A DNA stretch of 64,000 bases from Aggregatibacter actinomycetemcomitans. Its GTDB lineage: Bacteria; Pseudomonadota; Gammaproteobacteria; Enterobacterales; Pasteurellaceae. Under the pieces are notes generated by a model. The model was not told where the DNA came from, made no database searches, and saw nothing but the letters and a program-made list of their open reading frames with translations. The DNA lies in the NCBI GenBank assembly GCA_017160915.1, contig JACAWG010000054.1, positions 82,147 through 146,146 of the forward strand. Reading direction: 5' to 3'. The position numbers and the translations under genes were made by a program. Every line of letters begins with the position of its first letter. The stretch's first letter is position 1. Below, in pieces: positions 1-5,877 of the stretch.

Positions 1-153
1 GCCCACGGCAAGAGGCGGTTCCCCAAGGGCGATTAAGGTTTCCGCCACAGACCAATCCACCGTGGCATAACCTGCTTGCGGTTCGCCCGCCCAGCTTTTG
101 AGGCTGAAAAGTGCGGTCAAAATTAGCAGTGAATTTTTAAGAAAACGTCGCAT
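1..153 (-). CDS. fhuD: Iron-siderophore ABC transporter substrate-binding protein, FhuD-like (3' part outside window)
   Basis: Only the first 51 codons are in the window; the gene continues past base 1. The ATG at 153 opens a signal peptide (MRRFLKNSLLILTALFSL, then a likely cleavage near SWAG). The mature start holds ATVDWSVAETLIALGEPPLAVG, which resembles the first conserved block of periplasmic siderophore-binding proteins (the 'WxxxETLLALG' block of FhuD). It would capture ferric hydroxamates in the periplasm and hand them to the membrane permease. It starts one base after the stop of the ATPase gene upstream, so the two are one operon. A uptake-signal core sits inside the signal-peptide codons. 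Family assignment from such a short piece is reasonable but not certain. Confidence 0.7.
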   Translation of the reverse strand, partial: MRRFLKNSLLILTALFSLKSWAGEPQAGYATVDWSVAETLIALGEPPLAVG

Positions 154-154
154 A

Positions 155-919
155 TTAATAAAAACTCACGGGGCGATGGGTTTGTGGGTGTTCGATGACA
201 TTCAATTCAATGCCATAGATTTGTTGCAATGACGACGTGTTCACGATGTTGTGCGCATTGCCTTGCGCCAACAATTTGCCGCTGTGCAACGCCACTAAAT
301 GATCGCAAAAACGCGAAGCGAGATTGATGTCATGAATCACGATAATCACGCCAAGATTCAGCTCTCGGCTGAGTCGATGAACCAGCTGCATCACTTCCAC
401 CTGATGGGCAATATCCAATGCAGCCAAAGGTTCATCGAGTAATAAAAATTGGCTTTCTTGCGCCAATAACATCGCCAACCAAATGCGCGAACGCTCGCCA
501 CCCGACAGGGTATCCACCAGCTGATCGGCAAATTTTTCCGTATGTGTGAGCTTTAATGCGCGTGCGATAGCTTGCTTGTCTGCCTCCGTTTCTCGCCCGA
601 ACAAGCCATTCCAGGCATAACGCCCCATCGCAATCAGCTCTTTCGCCGTCATATTGGTCGCTTGCGGCAGATGCTGCGGCAAATAAGCAACCCGCTTGGC
701 AAATTCTCGGCTCTGCCAATCTTGAATAGAACGGTTATCCAGCAAAATATCGCCACCGGAAATCGGCTGCTGACGCGCCATCAGTTTAATTAAAGTGGAT
801 TTGCCCGAACCGTTATGCCCGATCAAACCGTAAACCTGACCGCTTTCAAAAGAGAGGGAAATAGGGTGCAGCAATGTGCGTTGAGGAATAGAAAATGAAA
901 CTTGTTGAAGTTGAAACAC
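155..919 (-). CDS. fhuC: Ferric hydroxamate ABC transporter ATP-binding protein
   Basis: 254 residues, the normal length for the FhuC/FecE/BtuD group. Walker A GHNGSGKST is at residues 34-42, the ABC signature LSGGE at 138-142, Walker B FLLLDEP at 158-164 and the switch histidine at 196. The protein hydrolyses ATP at the cytoplasmic face to drive siderophore-iron import. It lies directly upstream of the FhuD-like gene, and a Fur box stands in the upstream gap at 961-975, so iron repression is expected. Subfamily (hydroxamate rather than haem or cobalamin) is inferred from the neighbour and overall similarity to FhuC; the substrate is not proven by the sequence. Confidence 0.85.
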   Translation of the reverse strand: MFQLQQVSFSIPQRTLLHPISLSFESGQVYGLIGHNGSGKSTLIKLMARQQPISGGDILLDNRSIQDWQSREFAKRVAYLPQHLPQATNMTAKELIAMGRYAWNGLFGRETEADKQAIARALKLTHTEKFADQLVDTLSGGERSRIWLAMLLAQESQFLLLDEPLAALDIAHQVEVMQLVHRLSRELNLGVIIVIHDINLASRFCDHLVALHSGKLLAQGNAHNIVNTSSLQQIYGIELNVIEHPQTHRPVSFY

Positions 920-960
920 GAATAATCCGAAATATTTAACAAAACAGCGGTCATTCTATG

Positions 961-975
961 TGATAATTTTTATCA
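961..975. promoter_or_regulatory. Fur box between fhuC and dps
   Basis: TGATAATTTTTATCA matches the 7-1-7 Fur consensus TGATAATnATTATCA at 13 of 14 defined positions and has perfect six-base inverted arms. It is 42 bases upstream of the fhuC start on one side and 128 bases from dps on the other. Repression of the siderophore operon by Fur-Fe(II) is the natural reading; an effect on dps is possible but not shown. Confidence 0.7.
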
Positions 976-1102
976 TTTCAATTTTAAATTAGGCGTTGAA
1001 TATCTACCTATGGTTGCAATCATAAAAATTTTTCTTGAAATCTCATCATACGTCCCCACCTGTTAAAAGTCAGATGAAAAACTAACCATAGGAGAAAATA
1101 TT

Positions 1103-1672
1103 ATGACTACCGAAAACATCAACTACCCTGTTTTAACCTTAACCGAAGTAAGCCATTCATTAAGCGCGGATACCCATAAAAACGCCGATTACACCGTGCC
1201 GGGCGTGGAAGTGAAAACCGGACATTCTATTGCCGATGCGTTACAAAGCCGTTTACAAGGCTTAAACGAGTTAGCCCTGATTTTAAAACACGCACACTGG
1301 AACGTGGTCGGCCCGCAATTTATCGCCGTGCATGAAATGTTGGATAGCCAAACCGATGAAGTGCGTGATTTCGTGGATGAAATTGCAGAACGTATCGCCA
1401 CCCTCGGCGTGTCACCAAACGGCTTACCGGGCAATTTAGTGGCGCATCGCCAAACCCCGGAATATCCGCTTGGTCGTGCCACGGCACAAGATCACTTGCG
1501 TTTAATCGATAAATATTACACCCATAACATTGAATCCCACCGCTTCGTGTTAGAACACTTCGGCGACTTGGATCCGATTACCGAAGATTTATTGGTGGCA
1601 CAAACCCGCGCTATCGAAAAATTACAATGGTTCTTGCGTGCACATTTGGATAACGGTGCAGGAAATATTTAA
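1103..1672 (+). CDS. dps: Dps family DNA-binding ferritin
   Basis: 189 residues; the ferritin-like four-helix core starts near residue 40 after a longer-than-usual N-terminal tail (E. coli Dps has 167 residues). The inter-subunit ferroxidase ligands are all in register with E. coli Dps: H65, H77, D81, D92 and E96 correspond to H51, H63, D67, D78 and E82. The dodecamer oxidises Fe(II) with peroxide, stores the iron and protects DNA. AGGAGA at 1090-1095 is a good ribosome site for the ATG at 1103. It is monocistronic, with its own terminator at 1691-1720. The divergent iron-uptake operon and the Fur box nearby fit an iron-stress context. Confidence 0.95.
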   Translation: MTTENINYPVLTLTEVSHSLSADTHKNADYTVPGVEVKTGHSIADALQSRLQGLNELALILKHAHWNVVGPQFIAVHEMLDSQTDEVRDFVDEIAERIATLGVSPNGLPGNLVAHRQTPEYPLGRATAQDHLRLIDKYYTHNIESHRFVLEHFGDLDPITEDLLVAQTRAIEKLQWFLRAHLDNGAGNI

Positions 1673-1690
1673 TTTAAGATGAAATGAAGA

Positions 1691-1720
1691 AACCCGACGA
1701 AAGTCGGGTTTTGTGTTTTT
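1691..1720 (+). terminator. Rho-independent terminator of dps
   Basis: Stem AACCCGAC (1691-1698), loop GAAA, stem GTCGGGTT (1703-1710), followed by TTGTGTTTTT. A stable tetraloop hairpin with a T-rich tail, 19 bases after the dps stop. Confidence 0.9.
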
Positions 1721-1726
1721 AGCCTA

Positions 1727-2941
1727 TTACAAATACTCCACAGGCAGCGCCACCAAATCCTCTGCCAAATAATGTTTATTCGGATATTGATTAATAATTA
1801 CACCTTGCCCGAGAGTAAATTCTTTGCCAAGCGAATTGAGTAACTCAAAACTTTTCGCCATTTTTTTATTTGGACTTGCGGTAGTCTTGATTTCAATCGG
1901 ATAAATCGTGCGATCATATTCAATTATCAAATCAATTTCTTTCTGATTGGTATCACGATAAAAATAAAGCGGCGGCTCAATACCATTATTCGTGAAAGAT
2001 TTTATAATTTCACTCACCACAAAACTCTCAAAAAATTGACCGCGCTTTGCGCCTTGAGAAATCGTTTCAGGCGTAAGCCATTTGGTTAAATATGCCATGA
2101 GACCGGTGTTCAAGAAATAAACCTTTGGGGTTTTAATGGCACGTTTCAGATGGTTATTGCTATAGGGCTGTAACAAATAAATAATACCCGAGGTTTGTAA
2201 AATCGCCGTCCAGCGTTTAATCGTTTCATTAGATACGCCGACTTCCTGCGCCACATTACTGTAATTCAATAATTCTCCGCTACGAGACGCCAACGCCACC
2301 ATAAAACGGGTGAAATCCGTGCTATTGGTAATATTGGTGAGTTGGCGTACATCCCGTTCAATATAAGTGGAAACATAGGAAGAATAATAAATTTCCCAAT
2401 CCGTTTCCTGCTGATATAAACGCGGCATATCGCCTTTATGAATAATCTGCCAGATATTTTCAGGCGGTTTCAGCATTTTCTCTCTGCTCGCTAAATAATC
2501 TCGACTGGGAATAAAAGGCAGGTAAAACTCAACATTTAATATTTCACGTAGAGATAATCCTTGCAGTTTGAGAATAGCGATTCTGCCCGCCAGTGTTTCA
2601 CTGACATTTTGCATAAGCTCAAAGGCTTGTGAACCGGAAAGTAAAAACATCCCGTTTTTTTGCTGTTTGTCGATTTCAAGTTTCAATAAAGAAAACAACT
2701 CCGGCGCGTACTGCACCTCGTCTAAAATCACATCACCGGAATGATTTAAAAAGAATAAACGCGGTTCTTGCTTGGCTTGTTCCAAAAGCAAAGGATCGTC
2801 AAAGGTCAAATAAACGTAATCTTTTGCAATATGCTTTAACAACGTCGATTTACCGACTTGTCTCGCTCCGGTAACAAGGATAGCAGGAAATTGCTCCAGC
2901 AAACGGCTTACTAGGGGTTGAATCTGGCGGGAAATATACAT
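1727..2941 (-). CDS. AAA+ ATPase with DUF4143 domain
   Basis: 404 residues from the ATG at 2941. An in-frame TTG lies 12 bases upstream, but GAGAG at the right distance favours the ATG. Walker A GARQVGKST is at about 25-33 and a Walker B-like VILDEVQ at about 71-77. A C-terminal DUF4143 region follows, with the usual FYRDTNQKEIDLI nuclease-like motif (restriction-endonuclease-like fold, E..D..K pattern) and a final VALPVEYL. Members are common single genes in bacteria; their function is not established, and roles in stress or mobile-element defence have only been suggested. It stands alone, behind two inverted repeats (2953-3055) that may be its operator. Confidence 0.85.
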   Translation of the reverse strand: MYISRQIQPLVSRLLEQFPAILVTGARQVGKSTLLKHIAKDYVYLTFDDPLLLEQAKQEPRLFFLNHSGDVILDEVQYAPELFSLLKLEIDKQQKNGMFLLSGSQAFELMQNVSETLAGRIAILKLQGLSLREILNVEFYLPFIPSRDYLASREKMLKPPENIWQIIHKGDMPRLYQQETDWEIYYSSYVSTYIERDVRQLTNITNSTDFTRFMVALASRSGELLNYSNVAQEVGVSNETIKRWTAILQTSGIIYLLQPYSNNHLKRAIKTPKVYFLNTGLMAYLTKWLTPETISQGAKRGQFFESFVVSEIIKSFTNNGIEPPLYFYRDTNQKEIDLIIEYDRTIYPIEIKTTASPNKKMAKSFELLNSLGKEFTLGQGVIINQYPNKHYLAEDLVALPVEYL

Positions 2942-2952
2942 AGTTACTCTCA

Positions 2953-2997
2953 AAATTCAGTTTAATTCAACACATCATATTGAATTAAACTGAATTT
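2953..2997. repeat. 18-bp perfect inverted repeat at the start of the DUF4143 gene
   Basis: Left arm 2953-2970 and right arm 2980-2997 are perfect reverse complements with a 9-base spacer. The arm core is CAGTTTAATTCAA. It begins 12 bases upstream of the DUF4143 ATG, between promoter and ribosome site, so it could be an operator or an mRNA hairpin controlling translation. Confidence 0.85.
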
Positions 2998-3020
2998 AAC
3001 AAGTAAAAATGACAAATTCT

Positions 3021-3057
3021 TAAGTTTAATCTCACACACCATATTGAATTAAACTAA
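3021..3057. repeat. Second, degenerate copy of the AGTTTAAT/ATTAAACT inverted repeat
   Basis: AAGTTTAAT near 3022 faces AATTAAACT at 3047-3055. The 16 bases at 3040-3055 (CATATTGAATTAAACT) repeat 2976-2991 exactly, 64 bases apart. Two copies of the same element in tandem suggest a regulator-binding region rather than a chance palindrome. Confidence 0.65.
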
Positions 3058-3093
3058 CTTTTCACATTTCGCGCTAAAAGTGCGGTCATTTTT

Positions 3094-3765
3094 CTAGGCG
3101 TTTTTCGCTTCACGTTCCCGCAAATACGCGTTCAATCCGCGTTCACGTAAAATGCAGCTCGGGCATTCGCCGCAGCCGCTTTCGACGCCGTTGTAGCAGG
3201 TGTGGGTGTGTTGGCGGATGTAATCAAATGCGCCGAGTTGGTCCGCCAGCGCCCAGGTTTCTTTTTTATCCAGCCACATTAACGGCGTGCGGATTTCAAA
3301 AGGGTAATCCATGGCAAGGTTTAAAGTGACGTTCATGGATTTGATGAAAACATCGCGACAATCGGGATAGCCGCTGAAATCCGTTTCGCACACGCCGGTG
3401 TAGATGACGCGAATGCCTTGGCTTTTGGCGTAAATGGCGGCGTAAAGTAAAAATAAGGCGTTGCGTCCGTCAACGAAAGTATTCGGCAATTCGTTATCGC
3501 TTTGGCTGATTTGTGCGTTCGGATCCATTAAGGCGTTGTGGGTAATGGCTTTGATGACGCTGGTGTCGAGCACCGTTTGTTTTACTTTTAAATCCTGCGC
3601 AATCCATCGGGCTTTTTCCAGCTCAATGGCATGGCGTTGACCGTATTGAAATGTGATGACTTCGACATTTTCCGCGCCGAATTCTTGCATGGCGAGAAAT
3701 AAACAAGTGGTAGAATCTTGCCCGCCGGAAAAAATCACGAGGGCTTTGTTGGGCTGATTTGACAT
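3094..3765 (-). CDS. queC: 7-cyano-7-deazaguanine (preQ0) synthase
   Basis: 223 residues. It converts 7-carboxy-7-deazaguanine to preQ0 with ATP and ammonia, on the route to queuosine in tRNA. The PP-loop SGGQDSTT is at residues 13-20. The four zinc cysteines C190, C198, C201 and C204 are all present in the C-terminal motif around GCGECPSC. Start ATG at 3765 with AAGG 5 to 8 bases upstream. That ribosome site is part of a preQ1 riboswitch, so the end product of the pathway is expected to shut translation. The gene is alone here; other queuosine genes are outside the window. Confidence 0.96.
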   Translation of the reverse strand: MSNQPNKALVIFSGGQDSTTCLFLAMQEFGAENVEVITFQYGQRHAIELEKARWIAQDLKVKQTVLDTSVIKAITHNALMDPNAQISQSDNELPNTFVDGRNALFLLYAAIYAKSQGIRVIYTGVCETDFSGYPDCRDVFIKSMNVTLNLAMDYPFEIRTPLMWLDKKETWALADQLGAFDYIRQHTHTCYNGVESGCGECPSCILRERGLNAYLREREAKNA

Positions 3766-3771
3766 AATGAA

Positions 3772-3809
3772 TCCTTAGTTTTTTTATGTGGGAGGGTTGC
3801 GAACCACAG
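3772..3809 (-). promoter_or_regulatory. PreQ1 class I riboswitch in the queC leader
   Basis: On the minus strand the leader reads a P1 stem TGTGG (3808-3804) pairing with CCACA (3791-3787), around a loop TTCGCAACCCTC. The A-rich tail TAAAAAAACTAAGG follows directly. This is the compact class I preQ1 aptamer: short P1, a UUCGCA-type loop and an A-rich tail whose last bases (AGG) can pair with the loop CCU to close the pseudoknot. The tail's AAGG is the queC ribosome site, so ligand binding should hide it, a translational switch. Placement before a queuosine gene supports the call. Confidence 0.85.
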
Positions 3810-3849
3810 AGAATACAAAGAAAAGTGCGGTGGATTTTAGCAAAGAAAT

Positions 3850-3870
3850 AAGGGGATGAAAAATCCCCTT
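3850..3870 (-). terminator. Terminator downstream of cpdA
   Basis: Stem AAGGGGAT (3850-3857), loop GAAAA, stem ATCCCCTT (3863-3870). On the minus strand it is followed by ATTTCTTTG. It lies 40 bases after the cpdA stop and separates cpdA from queC. Confidence 0.7.
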
Positions 3871-3909
3871 TAAAAAACGCTGCTGAAACCGACCGCACTT
3901 TAATGCCAA

Positions 3910-4734
3910 TCAATAACCTTCTTCCTGTAAATTCGGCAGGAAAGTTTTGTGTTGAATGCGTTTAACACGGGTTTCGATGCGTCCGTCGGCGTACAATTCA
4001 ATTTCACGCCAGCCCGGTTGGGCGGTGTCTAGGGCAAAGGTGTTGCTGTCCGGTTTGAATTGAATACCCGTCGAAGGCGTTGCCATGATTCTGTAACCGT
4101 TCCATTCGCCGTCCACTTGCTGATGAATATGTCCGTATAAAATGCCTTTCACGTTATTAAACGGCGCCAGCGTGTAAGCCAATTCGTGTGCGTTACGCAG
4201 ATTATGTTGATCCAGCCAGGCGGAATGGGTGGATAAAATATGATGATGCAACACCACTAACGAATAACGCTGCGGATGTTCTTTCAACTTCGCCATCAGC
4301 CAATCCAGCTGATATTGCCCGAGCTGACCGTGAGGCACGCCGGCAATTTGGCTGTCCAACAGCAGAATTTGCCAATTTTCGCCTAACAGAATGTGCTTTT
4401 TATCGCAAATATTGTCACGTTTGAGAATATCAAACATTTTCGGTTGGAAATCATGGTTGCCGGGGATCCAAAATACGGTTTTCTCAAGGGGCTTAACGCT
4501 TTCGCAAAAACGCAGATAGCCTTCTTCGCTACTGTCTTGAACCAAATCACCGGTGGCTAACACCAGATCATAATCATAGGATTGTTGCCGAATTTCACTT
4601 AACACCTGTGAAAAACTCGCTTGGGTGTTGATCCCCAATAACTCGCCCGTTGCGTCTTTAAATAAATGGGGATCCGTGATTTGAATGATACGAAACACCT
4701 CTTGCCGGGTGTCATATTTATAGGTATTTAACAA
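3910..4734 (-). CDS. cpdA: 3',5'-cyclic-AMP phosphodiesterase
   Basis: 274 residues, the usual length. Class III cyclic nucleotide phosphodiesterase of the calcineurin-like metallophosphoesterase fold: metal ligands in TDPHLF (D21, H23), ATGDLVQD, PGNHDF, HHHIL and YGHIHQ are all present in order. It hydrolyses cAMP to AMP and so lowers CRP signalling. The start is a TTG at 4734: no ATG is available at the correct distance, while AGGAG lies six bases upstream. It is 54 bases downstream of nudF; the nudF-cpdA pairing is conserved in gammaproteobacteria. Confidence 0.93.
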   Translation of the reverse strand: MLNTYKYDTRQEVFRIIQITDPHLFKDATGELLGINTQASFSQVLSEIRQQSYDYDLVLATGDLVQDSSEEGYLRFCESVKPLEKTVFWIPGNHDFQPKMFDILKRDNICDKKHILLGENWQILLLDSQIAGVPHGQLGQYQLDWLMAKLKEHPQRYSLVVLHHHILSTHSAWLDQHNLRNAHELAYTLAPFNNVKGILYGHIHQQVDGEWNGYRIMATPSTGIQFKPDSNTFALDTAQPGWREIELYADGRIETRVKRIQHKTFLPNLQEEGY

Positions 4735-4788
4735 AGTAAACTCCTACTTCTCTTATTAAACTTAGTCTAAATTACCTATGTCGCGTGC

Positions 4789-5412
4789 TTACAGCCATTG
4801 TGCCTGCAATTTTCGGTAATTTAACTCCAGCCACTGTAATCCCATTACTGCAATGCCGTTATCAATTTTACCCTCACAAACCCATTGATACGCTGTTTCC
4901 CTACTTACGACATGAACGCGAATATCTTCGTTTTCTTCCGCTAAACCGTGAATGCCGCCGATGTTTGCGCTGTCAACGTTGCCCACGAACAAATGGATTC
5001 GCTCCAGCACGCCGCCCGGGCTGTCCCATACGCTCAAGCAATGTTGCAAATGGCTAATTTGCGCGCCCGCTTCTTCTTCACTTTCGCGCAGCGCCACATT
5101 TTCCGGCGTTTCGCCTTCTTCCACCATGCCGGCGATAAGTTCCAGCAACCACGGTGATTGTTGCAGTTTCGGATCATAAGCGCCGATACGCACCTGCTCC
5201 ACCAAAACCACCTTGTCTAACACGGGGTCATAAGCCACGACCGCCGACGCCGCGCCTTTAATTAACAGCTCGCGGGTGACGACACCGCTCCAGCCACCGT
5301 TAAAAAGTTTATGTCGGAACTGAACCTTATTTAGCTTAAAAAAACCTTGATAAACCGTTTCATCCTTTACAATTTCAATATCGTTTTGAGTAAATTGTTG
5401 AAACTGATACAT
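4789..5412 (-). CDS. nudF: ADP-ribose diphosphatase (Nudix hydrolase)
   Basis: 207 residues. It cleaves ADP-ribose to AMP and ribose 5-phosphate, clearing a reactive metabolite. The Nudix box fits the pattern G-x5-E-x7-REUxEExGU exactly: G95, E101, R109-E110, E113-E114 and G116. The ADP-ribose subgroup is supported by the downstream region and by the cpdA neighbour, as in E. coli (nudF-yqiB-cpdA). ATG at 5412 is preceded by AAGGAGAG. The promoter must lie in the 5413-5743 gap shared with the divergent microcin-type operon. Confidence 0.93.
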   Translation of the reverse strand: MYQFQQFTQNDIEIVKDETVYQGFFKLNKVQFRHKLFNGGWSGVVTRELLIKGAASAVVAYDPVLDKVVLVEQVRIGAYDPKLQQSPWLLELIAGMVEEGETPENVALRESEEEAGAQISHLQHCLSVWDSPGGVLERIHLFVGNVDSANIGGIHGLAEENEDIRVHVVSRETAYQWVCEGKIDNGIAVMGLQWLELNYRKLQAQWL

Positions 5413-5605
5413 CTTTCTCTCCTTAAATTACTGCCGGCGACTAGGATACTTTCATTTGTGACAAAAAAAAATGTTATTCTTCGCAAAATTTCCGGATTTT
5501 TGAACTCGGTCACAAAAGTTTGTGACATTGCGCAAACCTGTCACAGAAATGTAACAAAGCATAAACACAAAAAGTGCAGTTTATTTTTAGCTCAATAAAT
5601 AAAAA

Positions 5606-5620
5606 TGATAATTATTATTA
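5606..5620. promoter_or_regulatory. Fur-like box upstream of the microcin-type operon
   Basis: TGATAATTATTATTA agrees with TGATAATnATTATCA at 13 of 14 defined positions. The surrounding DNA is very AT-rich, which raises the chance of a random match. It abuts the FNR palindrome and would sit about 60-80 bases upstream of the predicted transcription start. Confidence 0.4.
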
Positions 5621-5621
5621 T

Positions 5622-5661
5622 TTATTTAAATTCTTTGATCTAGATCAAAGAATTTAAATAA
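5622..5661. promoter_or_regulatory. 40-bp perfect palindrome centred on a consensus FNR box
   Basis: The 20-base arms are perfectly complementary about the centre 5641/5642. The core TTGATCTAGATCAA (5635-5648) is the exact FNR consensus TTGAT-N4-ATCAA. The CRP consensus would need TGTGA where this has TTTGA, so FNR is preferred, though weak CRP binding is possible. The centre is 41.5 bases upstream of the start predicted from the -10 hexamer, the class II activator position. Confidence 0.75.
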
Positions 5662-5670
5662 TAAAACTCA

Positions 5671-5683
5671 TATAGTAAGCCCA
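5671..5683 (+). promoter_or_regulatory. Predicted -10 element and start site of the microcin-type operon
   Basis: TATAGT at 5671-5676 matches the -10 consensus at five of six positions. Counting seven bases on gives +1 at A5683, a purine. There is no good -35 hexamer at the matching distance because the FNR box occupies it, as expected for an activator-dependent class II promoter. The mRNA would begin with a 6-bp stem-loop, AGTGAG (5683-5688) with CTCACT (5698-5703). Confidence 0.6.
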
Positions 5684-5743
5684 GTGAGTTAAGTTGTCTC
5701 ACTAATCACACTAAGTGTTATCAACCAACAAAAGGAGGATGCC

Positions 5744-5782
5744 ATGGGCGGTGGAGTAGGTACCGGCGGCGGTTTCAACTAG
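5744..5782 (+). CDS. mccA: Putative microcin C-like precursor peptide, 12 residues
   Basis: ATG at 5744, stop TAG at 5780-5782, product MGGGVGTGGGFN. Too short for normal gene callers. Support: an ideal ribosome site AAAGGAGGAT (5731-5740) five bases upstream; a stand-alone position directly before a MccB-type adenylating gene; a C-terminal Asn, the residue that MccB converts to a peptidyl-AMP in E. coli microcin C (precursor MRTGNAN); a hairpin between it and the enzyme gene, as in the E. coli operon; and a G+C-rich 39 bases in AT-rich surroundings. The known mode of action for the family is uptake by the target, trimming by peptidases and release of a non-hydrolysable aspartyl-adenylate that blocks aspartyl-tRNA synthetase. 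The sequence MGGGVGTGGGFN itself, with seven glycines, is unlike the precursors I know; function is inferred. Confidence 0.85.
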   Translation: MGGGVGTGGGFN

Positions 5783-5819
5783 TTTGAAAGTCGTTCTATT
5801 TATAATTAATTTAATATAC

Positions 5820-5848
5820 AAAGGGAATCCCGCTATGGGATTCCCTTT
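5820..5848 (+). terminator. Partial terminator / stabilising hairpin between mccA and mccB
   Basis: Perfect 12-bp stem AAAGGGAATCCC (5820-5831) and GGGATTCCCTTT (5837-5848) with a 5-base loop GCTAT. It is followed by ATTAGG, so the T tract is short (TTTATT) and read-through is expected. In the E. coli microcin C operon a hairpin at this place gives a large excess of short mccA mRNA over the full transcript; the same layout is seen here. Confidence 0.8.
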
Positions 5849-5877
5849 ATTAGGAATGAGTTGTTTAGGGAGTAAAT

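Larger units (their letters stand above)
5413..5743. other. 331-bp intergenic region between nudF and the microcin-type operon
   Basis: No open reading frame of conviction. From left to right it holds the nudF ribosome site and promoter area; an outward-facing near-palindrome GTCACAAA-AG-TTTGTGAC (5509-5526); a one-mismatch uptake signal AAGTGCAGT near 5575; a Fur-like box (5606-5620); a 40-bp perfect palindrome (5622-5661) with an FNR box at its centre; a -10 hexamer (5671-5676); a leader stem-loop (5683-5703); and a strong ribosome site (5731-5740). Confidence 0.8.

Noticed and set aside
5509-5526. GTCACAAA-AG-TTTGTGAC as a CRP site
   Set aside because: The half sites point outward (TCACA before TGTGA), the reverse of a CRP site, and the centre is not symmetric. 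No known regulator fits.
5347-5598. Plus-strand 83-codon frame overlapping the nudF start
   Set aside because: It lies across the nudF N-terminus and promoter, has no ribosome site and no family likeness.
5622-5661. Palindrome read as a CRP site
   Set aside because: The key TGTGA half-site is TTTGA here, while TTGAT-N4-ATCAA is the perfect FNR form and its position fits class II FNR control.
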